Origin: Verpa conica
Taxonomy: Eukaryota > Ascomycota > Pezizomycetes > Pezizales > Morchellaceae
DNA: 64,000 bases
Assembly (NCBI GenBank): GCA_033030425.1
Contig: JAUFSD010000005.1
Span: 1,663,001 to 1,727,000 of the forward strand
Direction of reading: 5' to 3'
The position numbers and the translations under genes were made by a program. Numbering within the stretch: position 1 is the stretch's first letter; each line of letters begins with the position of its first letter. The notes beneath the pieces are model-generated. The model was not told the DNA's origin, ran no database searches, and worked only from the letters and a program-made list of their open reading frames with translations. Below, piece after piece: positions 1-12,416 of the stretch.

Positions 1-2025
1 TGCGTGTATGGTTTCAAGCGTTCTCAGTTGGGGGTGCGTTGTGTTTCTGTATTGAGTTGTAGGAGCTGGAAGGAAAATCGATGGATGTCGGAAGAACTTG
101 TCTCGGTGCACATATTTTTTTCCCTCCCCGTCCCAGTTTTGATTTCCCTTGCTCTCTCAGTGACTGACCTGGATCTTTCTTCAACAACGAAGAACACGGC
201 AATGGAAGATATTGGACGGATGGATTTCATGATCGTCGGGATGAAGGGCACTCTATGCTCGAAAATAGTCGCGAGAATTATTGACCGCTTGAGATGTCAT
301 CAGTAGGTAGCTGAATTTGCGTCAGAGGTTGAGGTTGCAAAGTTTTTGAGGAGACGGCCGTCTCTATGAATAAAAAAACGGGCTGGAAGGAAAGATTAAT
401 CCTCAGCAGTACCGGAGGAAGGGTCTTCTCTTGTAATTACATGTCTCTCTCACTATCACTATCTATACTAGCAGCATACCTGTATCTTTAACCAATGACT
501 ATTTTTATGTTCATCCCATTTGTATTATTTTTTTTCTTTCCTTTTTTCCCCAAGATACATGTGACATTGCTTTCCCAGGCGCATCTTATGCAGCAGCGGT
601 CTTCTACCAGAATATTGGAATCGGTGGTACTTGTAGGACCTTGGGTACCTTTTGCGGGAAGCCGATGCAGCAGAAGCTGCCCCACACTTTCCATGAGCCA
701 TTCCTTTTCCGAATTTAGCCATAGCTGCTCAGCTCATTTCGAGAATAATTCCTACCGGAAAAATTCGAGGTGAGAGCGTTGTGGCGATTTTGGCACCGTT
801 CTGCTGTACACCCGCAAAAAAAAAAGAAAAAAAATTATTTGTATAGTTCTGTAACCTACATTCACGCCACAGAACTGCTTTATTAAGACATGCATATAGC
901 GAGGCCCATCAGGTCAGGGTTCAAGACCCGCAACGCACATATGGCCGAGTTTACCCTTGGGGACGTGGGGAAAAATCGGGATGGGTAAAAAAAAGCGGAC
1001 CGGGGTTACCACGGTCGTGGCGGGTTAGGTCTATTGTATTGGATGAGCACTTCTCCGAGGGTGCAGTGTGGTGAGACTTTGATCGCTCGAGGCAAGGGTA
1101 CATCTGCGTGTTTGGATTTGATAGTAGCATGTTGGGATCCTACCAATCAGCAGCAATACGGAAGAAAGGAAGCAAAGTCTTGTTAGTCTGTAGATAGTCT
1201 TCCGAAGTAGATGGTTTACCATTCGTATAGAGATGTCTGATTCTAGACAGCTATTGGTCCAGGGTAGAATAAATGCATTATGGGTAAGGATGTACACTCG
1301 GCCCGGACGCCAGAGCTGCTTTGTAGATGGGGCATCTCACCGTTCTGGCTGGGCGTGCTTATAAACATTTCCCGGGCCTCTATCTCTTTGACTCTCCTCC
1401 ACATAGCTATTTTGAGTCTGACCTTTTCTAGGATTCTATTTGTCCTTCCTTTCACCCTCCCCCCCGCGTACAAGGTCTCAGGTGCCATTAGAATCTGCAT
1501 TTGTTTCTTGACTGCAAACGGAGATTGTCAGTCCGTGGGGTGTGTGTACCTTCTGCTGCGCATAAAGTATAACGAAACTCTTGTCTCGTGTTTTCCCTTT
1601 TCTTCAGGCCCGGACGAAATCACTACCTAATAACCACCAACGCTGCTGTGTGGGGACTGGATTTGTCTTCTCTCACCACCCCCCACTCTATACAGCTCCA
1701 CTTTCTCCGACACTCCCCTTGTTTGCGGTACCCTACGTCCGAAAGGGCCAACACACACTCCTTCCCTCCTTACGCCCACTCTCCTCGTCCGAGTCACCAC
1801 TACATATTTCTCTTCTTCCCCGGTTTTTCTTCCCTTCCCCATTCTCTTGTCAAGCATACCCTCCCTCGCTAATTGCACGTTCTCCATACTTACTTCAATT
1901 CACTTCACTTCGCTCGCTACTTACAATCTTCTATACCTATATCATACACACACTACAGTCTAACAGCACAAGACCCTATTAAGGCTCGCCGCCAACCAAA
2001 CACATACACACATACATAATTCACA
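1..2025. other. Gene-free left end and pyrimidine-rich leader
   Basis: I see no convincing gene in the first 2 kb. Short ORFs exist on both strands, but most lack an ATG or have no recognisable features. Positions about 1560-2025 are strongly C/T-rich on the plus strand and end directly at the ATG at 2026. Such pyrimidine-rich tracts are common in fungal promoters and 5' leaders, so this part is probably the leader of the small gene that follows. Confidence 0.4.
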
Positions 2026-2265
2026 ATGTCTTCACCTTCATCGAATAACGGTCCCGCTAAAGAGTCGAATCTCCTTGCACCGAACCCTACACCTACTGCT
2101 ACTAGCAGGAGAGGTTCGATACCAAAAAATACACCCACATGGGGTACTGAGGGTAGCGAAGATCCAGCAAGCTCACTACGGAAAGAGATGAACCTTGTGG
2201 CTGAGGCAGCGAAAAGGGCATCCGTGGCCATTGTTGTTCGAGATCTACAAGAGTTCGCCGTTTGA
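2026..2265 (+). CDS. Small hypothetical protein (79 aa)
   Basis: This single-exon ORF encodes 79 residues. It is Ser/Thr/Pro/Asn-rich in the first half (MSSPSSNN start, RRGSIPKNTP around residues 28-37) and has a short amphipathic helix-like segment (SLRKEMNLVAEAAKRASVAIVV) near the C-terminus. The ATG sits in good fungal context (TTCACAATG) right after a long C/T-rich leader, which is the main reason to think it is expressed. There is no signal peptide or membrane span. I do not recognise a family. RRGS resembles a basophilic-kinase site, but that is inference. It could also be the first exon of a longer gene. Confidence 0.4.
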   Translation: MSSPSSNNGPAKESNLLAPNPTPTATSRRGSIPKNTPTWGTEGSEDPASSLRKEMNLVAEAAKRASVAIVVRDLQEFAV

Positions 2266-3032
2266 TTGGGGGGAGCGGGTTTTTTCTTTTATTTTTTACT
2301 TTCTCTCTTGATCTTACCTGTGGTGGATCGAAAATCAGTTGGTGGGGAGAAATTTGTGCGAGAGAAGGAGGGAAAAAAAAAAAAAAGAAGAAAAAAAGGG
2401 AAAAAAAGAAAAGAAAACAGCGGGTACGGCGAGATGCGGAATCGTCTGGGGCATTTCTTATCTTGTCAATTAGGGTAGGACATAACGGATGGACGGGACG
2501 GGACGGGCGTACACATCGCTCATTTTGGTGTAGACGGAGAAGACAACGAACGACAGCGAACGCTTCCGATACTCCTGCTGGACTCGAATCGAAATCGAAT
2601 CGCGTATTCCTACCCGAAAGTTGATTGTGTGGATTGAGACGTTTGGAAACTATAGATGGGAAGGAGGGCGATCTTGTTTTTTTGTTTTTTTTCACCTTTG
2701 CTTTTGCTTTTGCTTTCTGTTTTGGGAGAGGTATGCTTTTGGAAGTTTTTTTTTTTTACTACATAATATCTCTTTAATGGGTTCGTGGTTGGCTCTTTGA
2801 GGAACTGCCGCTTCTATACATACGGTGTCTATAACTTATCATCTCTTGTTTTCTTTATTCTGTCTTTTTATGCTGTTACGTGGCTTTGTTGTACTCCATG
2901 GATGAATGGGAAACGGTATTGATATTGGGATAGATCGGGGGGAGGGGGTTCATAGTTCAATCGGAGCTAGTAGGAACGGACCAGGTTGTGTCCATTTGTC
3001 TTTCTCACTCTCGACTCAATGGCTTTTCTGTG

Positions 3033-3050
3033 GGGGGTATTCTGTTTCTG
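3033..3050 (+). repeat. 18-bp direct repeat, left copy
   Basis: GGGGGTATTCTGTTTCTG occurs here and again, exactly, at 6393-6410 in the same orientation. The two copies bracket the AT-rich gene-free block. Flanking bases differ beyond the 18-mer. Confidence 0.7.
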
Positions 3051-6000
3051 CTTATATATTTGGTCTTGTCCTTGATGCGCTTGGGGCAAAGCATCAAATT
3101 ACTCCTCGGATTTCCTCCTTTCAGTTCGACAGCGGTCAGAGTGAGTGATACCGGTGGTTCCCACTTACAGTAACTTTATTTTGTGGACACCTCTTTTGGG
3201 CTGAGTACATTCATCTAACTACATATATCAGATGTAGTATAGATATATATTTTTAATAGTGCTTGTAGTAAATGATAAAGTTATTCTGAATCTAATTAAC
3301 ATTTGACTCCGTCTTGAAAGTTCACGCCCTGCCGCGGCTGACGGAGGTCTACCTTGCCTATTATCCTAATAACTTCCCCTTTCTAGAGATAATATACACG
3401 CTTAGGCCTGCTTACCGCGGGGAATAACGACTTTAATTCCCGCGGGCAACGGCTGAACTAAACCATCGAGAGGGCTCGAGCTCCTTCCTGTTCCTCTAGA
3501 TGGATTGTCAATTCAACCCGACAACTATAACACCTCTTTTTTCCGGCGAGGACTACATTCTAATTCTATTGGTGCTTCTATGAGCCATGAGGCCCTAGAA
3601 GAGCTATATCTATTTCGAAACGTTGCTATTTGTGATGGTTCTACCCCCCGTAGATGAGAGATTTTATATGATATCTGTCCTATATTAGTCCGACCGTTAT
3701 TCCGAGTCAATGGCAACAAACAATCTAAACAACAGCATGACCCCCTGAAGAGGAAATGTTGGGGATTTTGTCGGTAACTTCCGACTAAGCTATCTACGCG
3801 CGACGTGGACGGATGAAGCTTGGCACGACTCTTGCGGTGCAAAGTTTCAGCCGCAACAACCACTTCCGGCAACACTCATTCATAGACATGCACTGGTCGA
3901 GTCACCCATGGCCAGTGCGTCGGTTGATTTCTGAATTCCTTCTTTTCATCTCCCCACAGTCTCAGAACCTTTGTTACACTTGTGGATGCAATGTACAAAT
4001 GCAGGTTGTCGTTAACCTAGGAGGTATGTGTAAGCTCCTATGTTTAGAACCTGGAGAAGGATGTATGCATGCTGACCCACTGTACCCTCTAAAAGCCGCG
4101 GCGCAGTGTTACATATGTGTTGAAGCTTTGATACGTTATGTATTATCTTAAGCTCGCATATGCCCGGATAGTCGATGGTTATGTAAATATTACCTCTGTA
4201 CCAGTGGTTCTTTATCACAGAGTATTTCCATGTGCGTGTGGGGGTCGTGGGGGATATGTCCCTATACAGAATTTGGCGGGCGAGGCGCTCCTAGGGGGAA
4301 TATATGTTGGATCGATAAAACTGTGCTTTACATAACTAGGAGCTCCGTACATGGATCTATCCTCACTGACCGGAGAAGCTTTTGTTGACTTGCCTGCGGC
4401 GCTGTCGACAAATACCAGTATCAGCAACCAACAATCAAATGTCATACAAATAACATTTTTGGGGTGATCGACAAGGTTCTTATAGAATTATGGGGTACGT
4501 GTGCCGATCGAATCGTATAAGCAGTTATCGGGAATCCGATACTTACACAATATTTTTTCCGTAGGTATCCTACTGGATACTTCAGAGTCAAGAGGCGGTA
4601 TGAAACCTCCAAAGACGGGAACCTTTGCGGATACCTGGTCAGCAAAGCTTTCCAGTTAAAATCTAAGAAACTACCCGGACAAAAGGGAGGAGCGAATTCT
4701 CCAATCGGCTTCCTTTCTTTCCTTTTTTCTAATCAACAACCCAACTGAGACTTATATCGAGAAAGAATAAATTCCCCCAGTAGCGATGCTCTCAATAAGA
4801 CATGTTTCTAACACAAACCATTCACTGGTTAAGAGGAAATAGCTTGTTTTCTTGCAAGAATTCCTTCCTCTGAGAAGGTTATTCTGCTTCTCAGGGTCAC
4901 CCTGGTGCATCTAATAGGGAACTTCACAACCTATTTACATGACTACAAGCTACACCCCTTAGCGCCTATGTAGATAAAATGGCCACTACTATTGAACGGT
5001 AAATCCTTGTAGTCGGAGTGCCGGGGCTTCTCTCTATTAGGGCTAGGCATAGAAACTCTTACTAAGTTTGATGTCCTAGCTAATAATGGTTATTCAAAGT
5101 TAAATATTCTTGTAGTCGTTCAAGGTAGGTATCCTTCCTTTCATCTACCTCCAGAGTTCCTATTTTTGTTACAATTTGAGGTTATAATGAAAACTAGGAA
5201 CTATCTCTAATTCCTAATTGATTTTTAAAATGTATAGAAATTATCTTATTAATGGACTATAGACCATATTTCTCATTCGTATCGGAGGTGTTTCTCTACC
5301 CAGAGATAGCAACCTATGAACTAAAGAAGTTCAAGGTCAGCAACCTTTCCAAATTGAGTTTAGGTTGATTACATACGGGACTCCGAGTGATAAATTGTCA
5401 GAATACCGCTGGTGACAAAATGAGTGACCATCTATGATGTGACGTTTATGCTGTTTACCGCATAACTAGAAAGGGTTGTCTATGTAGTACTAGCACCTAA
5501 TTTTGCTATTTCAGAGTAGCAAGAGTTAGTAGTACGAATATCTCTAGAGTCATATCTCTCAAAAACAGTTAGTATGTGTGGTGGCGTCAGCGTGTCTCTC
5601 ATTTATTAGAAACTATTTTCTATACTGGTAGTTGCTAAAACTAATCAAAGAGGAGGAAGTAGAAAACCCCTCCATGAGTCAATTAGGCTATTTCTTGGAT
5701 GTTTTGAAGCTGTCTTACAACACGAATTATCTGTAGTGGTTGCCTGTGGTTGGGTCATTTTAGTGTTTCTTTCCTGAAGAGTGGTATTCCAGAGGGGGGT
5801 TGTCAGTTGAATAGGACATCGCCGCACGTCATCTTTTGAATTCCAAAAAGTGCTGCTTCTGTTTTAATGTAATTAAAAAATTTCAGTTTTTGTAGAAGGA
5901 AATAACTACATTTAGCATAATCTCTAGTCTCGTTTCCCACCGCGCACAGTACCGTAGGGATCCACGTAAAAAAGCAGAGGCTGGGCGAGACTACATACAT

Positions 6001-6392
6001 GTAGTCCCGTAAAATAATTTGTGATAACAGATGCTATATCCTTAGAGGTTTAACAAAGGAAGCAACGTGTTTTAGGTTTAGACTTTAGTCTGACTCAACT
6101 CAAGTGCCTAGGTCATTTCGGCGTCATACACCCAAACTTTAGTTGTTCTGAACATGTGAAGCACCACATTATACAATCAAGAAGACCGGTGGTATAGGTA
6201 GTTTAGGGACCAAATTTCAATAGTGGTAGGAAGGAATCTGTTACTAGATCGAGGTATCTGGTTTATTTAGTTTATTTAGTTTTAAATATAGCTGTTTCTT
6301 CAAGAGACTGACACGACTGATGAAGTAGCAAATAGCTCGGCCTGGTTATCAACGTGGCTATAGTTGGTATAATATCCGGTAAGAAACTCTCT

Positions 6393-6410
6393 GGGGGTAT
6401 TCTGTTTCTG
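6393..6410 (+). repeat. 18-bp direct repeat, right copy
   Basis: Exact second copy of the 18-mer at 3033-3050, lying about 510 bp upstream of the Argonaute start codon. Confidence 0.7.
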
Positions 6411-6918
6411 ATTTGATAGAAGTAGAACTTTGGGGCCTAAATCGTGCATATGAAGAGGGCTTTTAAAAAAGGCCGGCCTTGGCAGGCTAAGCTTGCAACA
6501 ACCCCACTACATCTCTACAGGTATACCTATGACTACTACACTCTTCGGCAGTTTGTAGAATTCAACAAAGAAGATCAATTTACTCGGTACGCCACCAGAT
6601 ACACTAAACCCAACAGCAGCCGTGGCGTGTCATTCACTCAAGCTATTACCGGCTGCGCATAGCTCATGTTTTGCGCTCGGTCCACCCATCCTGCCCCTCG
6701 CCGCATGCCAGCTATGTAAGAACTCCCCCTCCCATCCTTGGCCTCTCACTGTTTATCAAACTTTACCATCTATCAGCAGCTAACTGTTAGCTATTGCATT
6801 GCAAAACACAGCTCTTCAAAGCTATCATCGTCAGGATTCTCGCAGGGGAGTAGCAGCAGTATTATTAATTGCCAATAACATTACTACTACAAGCTACAAC
6901 CAAGCATCTTCGTGGGAT

Positions 6919-9900
6919 ATGAGTGGGAACACACCACGTGGACGAGGGGGAGGTGGTAGAGGAGGGGGAGGGGGAGGGGGTAGCTTTGGAGGGTTTCGTG
7001 GGGGCGGGGGTAGAGGTGGTGGGCGTGGTGGATATGATGGAGGTGGTGGGCGTGGTGGTGGGCGTGGTGGATATGATGGAGGTAGTGGGCGTGGTGATGG
7101 TAGAGGCCGTGGTGATGGTAGAGGCCGTGGTGATGGTGGTGGTGGTGGTGGACGTGGTTTCGGTGGAATCTTCTACCAGTGAGATCCTTGTTCTTTTTAC
7201 CCATTTCTGCTAGCTTTATTCTCTAACAATAGAGTTTCCCAGGGGTAATCCTATTGTTGATCCAAATGTCACCACCGCTGAAAATGGGCTTATCCAATCG
7301 GTGAAAGCACTTAAAATCGTCTCGAAAAACGACATGGGGTTGCCATTGCGTCCTAACTATGCAACTATAGGCAAGAAGACCTTGGTCCGAGCAAATCATT
7401 TCCCAGTTTCTATCCCACAAACTACTTTATACAAGTATGATGTGGCTATGGAGCCTGAAATAAAGGTTAAGAAAATGCAAAAGAGAGTTTTCCAGATCTT
7501 GGAAGCCACTGCTTTTCAAAAGTTTAAGCACCTGGTTGCTACCGACTACTCTAAGACAATCATCACTCCGTCTCGTCTTGATTTGCAAAACGACAGCCTA
7601 AAAGTCGAGGTCACTTACTATGATGAAGGCCAGATACCCACGGAGAAAAGCAAGAAGTACACTGTGACAATCCAACTTGTTCAGCTAATTGAACCTGCTG
7701 AGTTTCAGAAATATGTCGATGGGAATAATCGCGATTATGACCCGGGAAGTGCTATCCAGGCACTTAATATAATTCTCTCGAAGATGCCCTCCAACAATTC
7801 TTCAATTATTCCCCTCGGAAGGGGTAAGTTTTTTGTGAATAGTGAACCTCGGGACTTGGGGAGAGGGCTAGTGGCCCTTCGTGGGTATTACTCCTCAATT
7901 CGTCCGTCAATTAGCCGGGTTCTATGTAATGTCAACGTTTGCATGACAGCATTTTATAAGTATGAGTTTTCTAGTTTCGTATTTCCGTTAGGGCTATTGC
8001 ATCTGGCTGTGAGATACTAATAGAAATTGATAGAAATACCAATGTTGTAAACGTAATGCACGAGTTCACTGGTACACATCGTGGGGAACAATTACCACCA
8101 CATCTCCTGGGACGGCTAGGAAATTTCCTCAAACGCCTTAAGATCAGTACAAATCATATTCCGGGTGTGAACGGGAAGCCCAAGATACAGGTAAAGACTA
8201 TCAATGGGCTTGGAAGTGGGAGGGCCGCGAAAGATCTCAAGTTTCACTGCGACGAATATAAGAAGGAAGTTACTGTTGCTGAATATTTCAAGCGAAGTAA
8301 TATCAGATCGCTACCCCTTTTCATAATGTCTGCTAATAGTATTTAACTACAGAGTATAATATAAATCTCCAGTATCCTCATCTCCCGTGTGTGGATGTTG
8401 GCACTAAGGAAAGACCGGTTTTTCTACCACCTGAAATGGCAACGGTCTTGCCAGCTCAAGCATTTGGTAGCAAACTTATGGACGAACAGACAGCGAAAAT
8501 GATTACTTTTGCTTGTCGTACGCCGAAGCAGAACGCTGAATACATTGTTGGGGAAGGCCTCACAAGCCTTGGACTGAAACCCCAGAGTGAGCACTTGGTA
8601 AATGAACATGATTATCTCTAAGGGTTTTGTAAGATTCTAACAATCTGTAGGCCCCATTCAAAGTCAAGGTCTCGACTGAAATGATCACCGTACCTGCTCG
8701 GATTCTCAGCTCACCCCATATCAAATACAACTTTTTAGAAAAAGGGGGCGACCCATTAGGGATAGGAAAAGTCTTAGGATCAAGCTGGAATATGAGAAGT
8801 GCTAAATTCATTGACGGTGCCAGTGCTAAAACTTTTGGTGTTATCGTCGTCAATGATCCTGATAAGGATTATTTTGAGTATGGAACGGACTGGAGAAGTA
8901 TTTCTTCAAGGTTTAGAAATATGTGCGAAAAGTCTGGTATGCATGTTGGGCACACTTCTGACCAGCTAATGGAATCTGTCACCCTCCCGTACGACCGCTC
9001 TGCTAGTGCCCTAGAAAGGGAACTCTCACCTGCATTCGCCAGAATTTCGTCGAAAAATCCAAAGATTATCTTGGTCTTTCTACCCACTCCAGATAAGGCT
9101 GTATATTCAATGGTGAAGTATTTGGGCGATGTTAAATTTGGTGTCAGTACAGTTTGCGCGCAGACGTCAAAAATCAGCAAAATGACCATGCAGTACTTGG
9201 CAAATGTTGCACTCAAATTCAATTTAAAGCTTATGGGAAGAAACCATGAGTTACCCGATACAGACCTTGGAATGCTTGCTGATGGCACGACTATGATTGT
9301 AAGAATGCAGAATGCAAGCTTTTGACATAGTACTGACTTTTTCAGGTTGGATGTGACGTTACTCATCCTTCTGTTAGTAACTTGAGTGCCCCATCTATTG
9401 CTGGAGTAGTGGCCAGCATCGATAGGCATTTTGCGCAATGGCCAGCATCATTGAGGTTACAAGAAAGTAAAAAGGAAATGATAAGCGAGCTGAAAGAAAT
9501 GATGATTGAGCGCCTCGAACACTGGCACCGGGTGAATAAGGCGTATCCTCAGCAGATTATTATCTACCGTGATGGCGTCTCTGAAGGTTTTTAATAATCT
9601 TCAGATCCCCTATGTTAAAGGCCATCTACTGATTCTGTTTCCACAGGACAATTCCAGATTGTGCTCCAGAAAGAACTTCCATTGATTCGTGCAGCATGCG
9701 ACAGTGTGTGTGGTGGTAGTGGAAAATACAGACCTAAAATTACGATCATTATTGTAGGTAAAAGGCACCACACCCGCTTCTATCCAACAGATTCAAATTT
9801 GGCGGACAATATTGGAAACCCTGCGCCAGGGACTGTTGTGGATAGAGGTGTTACTGCTGTTTACGACTTCGATTTTTATCTACAAGCCCATTCCGGCTTG

Positions 9901-10290
9901 CAAGGAACAACTCGCCCAGCCCACTATTATGTGATTCATGACAAAAATGATTTTACTGCTGATGCTTTGCAGACACTAGTATGTCTATAACCCACTACCA
10001 ACTCACTTTGGTGCTTTTGGCTAATAGATTGACCTTTGTAGACGCACAATCTATGCTACCTCTTTGGTCGTGCCACAAAATCAGTGAGCATTTGCCCACC
10101 AGCATACTACGCAGATCTCGTCTGCGAGCGTGGTAGGTGCTATATTTACGGTCTACTCAACGCCAGCGATACTGCAAGTTTGCATAGCGCCAATAGCAAT
10201 GAGGAGGCAGCGGTTTATTTAAGTAGAGCGCAGGAGCTGTGGGGCAATGGGCCTCATAAGAATCTCCTTCATACGATGTACTACTTGTAG
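6919..10290 (+). CDS. Argonaute protein, QDE-2-like (8 exons, 984 aa)
   Basis: Small-RNA-guided slicer of the fungal RNAi pathway. Exons: 6919-7178, 7243-7959, 8034-8296, 8353-8597, 8651-9298, 9346-9586, 9647-9978, 10042-10290; all junctions keep frame with GT-AG ends (intron 6 has the weak donor GTTTTT). The start chosen is MSGNTPRGRG; an in-frame upstream ATG would add 40 unlikely residues. Residues 4-84 are an RGG/GGY low-complexity tail, then N/L1 regions, PAZ about 320-445 (ending near YPHLPCVDVG), and PIWI about 610-970. Catalytic residues are all present: D715 (GCDVTHP), E755 (QESKKE), D787 (YRDGVSEG) and H884 (RPAHYYV). RHHTR and the C-terminal MYYL are also typical. The gene lies between AT-rich relic spacers. 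Family assignment is very secure; orthology to QDE-2 rather than another fungal Argonaute is not tested. Confidence 0.95.
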
Positions 10291-11897
10291 GCCCAAAAAA
10301 ATGGCAGGGGGCTAGGTTGAGTTCCCTAATGGGTGTTTTTGCTAGAATTTATTTTGTTGTTTTTATTCTTATTCTTTTCTGCTTTTCTGCTTTTCTGCTT
10401 TTCTGCTTTTCTGCTTTTCTGCTTTTCTGCTTTTCTATGTCTTTTTGAATGATTATGGGATATGATTGGTGGGAAGACTAGAGATGGTCATCTCTGATGA
10501 GTTAACATAAATTATCAAGTAGCTTAAAAAATGGATGGAGTCAACCTTTATGCTGGTGGAGTGTATTCTTTTTTCCTCTTCCTACCTGTCTTAGGTAGTA
10601 CTAGGGAGAGGGGATTTTTCCCTCGACAGAATAACTTAAGCAATTTTCTTGCTTCATTCGTAGGAAATTACACGTGACCTGCCTAAATTGTGGCCAACTA
10701 GGGAGGGTAGTGTTTACACTGTTCATGATGGCTAACTCAGTACTAATTATGTACTGAGATAGGCCATGTCTCTGGTGAATGGTAGACTACTGTCAGCCCC
10801 ATTGGAGTGGTCTCTGTACGGGAGCGATGTAGCCCAGCTGTTTACCTGATGGGAAATACATCTACCACTTATATACCATACCACCGCTAATTGTGAATCC
10901 GGTTAAAAGTCCTAAGAATATAATTTTGCGATAATTATACTTTAATTAGGATTGCTTACACCTTGCATCCTAACGACAATTCCCTAGTGGTACTGGTAAA
11001 GTAGGAATGTAATAGGGAGTTCTCGCTTGACTGTCATGGCTTAATACTTCTCTTGTTGGATTTATTTAATGATTAATTCATTTATTCATTCATTCTCTTG
11101 TTGGATTTCTCGCCTCTACCGTATCCGTCTCTAACCCTGTCTGGATGTACCTAACTAGGGTGATGCCTCCAATAGTTAAAATGGACCCCATCCTGCATAC
11201 ATGGATCCCACATCTGCCCGGCGATCTACTACAACTGGACGGATTAGTTGATTTAATTATTCGCTTGATTACTTGGCGATGTATATCAAGCTTTCTTTTC
11301 TTCAGTTATTGTCGCGTCGTTAAGTACTACATACATATAGTTAATCCGGGCTCGTGCCCGGGAACCGGATATTCCCAGATCGACAGGTCCGCCGCGTGGC
11401 CGAGCTAAACCAACCGGGCGAGGCTCCGTTTTGATGCAGAGCTCGGGTCGGGATTTAACTAACATTTCACTGTGGATACCGATACATACGGTATATAACG
11501 TATCATTAAGGGGGGTTAACCCAACAAGGCTTTTTTTTTCTTTTCTGACTGACTGAGACCTGGCGTTCTTACTCACCCCCTTTTCCAGGCCGCCCTTCAA
11601 GGTGAGGTGGATTGCGGGATGGACTTAAGCATAACATCCACATGAGTACCGAGTAACTCCTTCACTCACCAAGACCTCCATTCTTTTCCTGGCCAGCCGA
11701 AGCAGTTGTTCCTTTTTTTTCTTTGCTTTTTCGTTTGTTGTCAGTCCTTGTCAGGCATATATCCACGATAGAGTTCCATTAGCTCTTTTTCACTCACTTT
11801 TCACAACACAACACGAGCCTCCAACCCACTGGCATTTTATCAGGCCTAAATACCTCCCCTTATCCTTTACTACTCATCATCAATAATAATAATAATA
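10291..11897. other. Gene-free spacer after Argonaute
   Basis: It contains an 8-bp microsatellite (10374-10436) and AT-rich, stop-dense DNA. A 15-bp direct repeat (TCTCTTGTTGGATTT) occurs at about 11049 and 11093. A GC-rich patch at 11341-11460 has imperfect inverted repeats. From about 11690 to 11897 it is C/T-rich and ends in (AAT)n just before the next ATG, fitting a promoter and leader. No coding sequence recognised. Confidence 0.5.
10374..10436 (+). repeat. (CTTTTCTG)n microsatellite, about 7.9 copies
   Basis: Seven perfect copies of the octamer CTTTTCTG plus a partial eighth, 84 bp beyond the Argonaute stop codon, so probably within its 3' UTR or terminator region. Confidence 0.9.
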
Positions 11898-12416
11898 ATG
11901 AAGTTCATCACTGTCGGGTCTCTCCTACTCCTCCAGGTACTATCCGTATCGGCTCAGGGCCTTGGTGGAGGAGTTCAGGAAGTAGCAACAACAACAACAA
12001 AAGCAGTTGAGCCTACTACTGTTTGGTACGCTTACCAACCATCTCCCCCTCGAGGCTGCCCCTCTTATCATCTTGCATCTCTTCTTGGCTACCTCCATAT
12101 TATATTGGCTCTGAATCACGACTAACAGATCTATAGGGTAACATCAACTCTCCCCAATGGTGCTCTCACAGTCGTAGCATCAATATATACACAGCAATTC
12201 CCAAAGATGTACGATAGCACCTATGTGCCATCTAGTGGGTCAATAGGGCTAGGGACACAAACAGGGGCAATCGGTGTTGTGAGGGAGACACAGGCTACTG
12301 GTGGTGGAGCAAGAGTGGGAGGACGAGGGGGTGTTTGGGGCGAGGGTGATGCTTGGGTATTGGGGTTGGGGGCTGGGATTGTGGGGATGGTAGGTGGAGG
12401 GTTATTGGTTTTGTAG
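11898..12416 (+). CDS. Small secreted, GPI-type protein, KRE1-like (135 aa)
   Basis: Two exons, 11898-12025 and 12137-12416, with a GACTAAC branch site just before the acceptor. The protein opens with a clear signal peptide (MKFITVGSLLLLQVLSVSAQG), then a Thr-rich stretch, then a core TTVWVTSTLPNGALTVV...YTQQF...PSSGSIGLGTQTG around residues 38-85. It ends in a Gly-rich linker and a hydrophobic C-terminus (VLGLGAGIVGMVGGGLLVL) typical of a GPI-attachment signal. The core resembles, from memory, fungal KRE1-family proteins of beta-1,6-glucan and cell-wall assembly. The secretion and anchoring signals are seen directly; the KRE1 label is inference. The upstream leader is pyrimidine-rich. Confidence 0.7.

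Larger units (their letters stand above)
2266..6918. other. Long spacer: 3' flank then AT-rich relic block
   Basis: From 2266 to about 3200 the sequence is mixed, with A-rich and T-rich runs (for example a lysine-like A/G tract near 2370-2420), fitting the 3' flank of the small gene. From about 3200 to 6400 it becomes AT-rich and stop-dense in all frames, with no ORF above about 116 codons and nothing recognisable. It looks like decayed mobile DNA, possibly mutated by RIP, but I could not compute dinucleotide indices. The last 500 bases (6420-6918) are the upstream region of the Argonaute gene. Confidence 0.5.

Noticed and set aside
525..722. Minus-strand 65-codon ORF beginning MAKFGKGMAHGK
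   Set aside because: Basic and low in features, with no family signal and no supported splice partners; could be a first exon but the evidence is too thin.
900..945. T-arm-like GGGTTCAAGACCC
   Set aside because: Only a 3-bp stem forms and no A box or acceptor stem lies upstream at the right distance.
6887..7204. His-rich minus-strand ORF
   Set aside because: It is the antisense reading of the GGT-rich RGG exon of Argonaute.
11341..11460. tRNA-like or SINE-like patch with GTGGCCGAGC and GGTTCCCGGGC on opposite strands
   Set aside because: No cloverleaf can be drawn; the arms do not have tRNA spacing.
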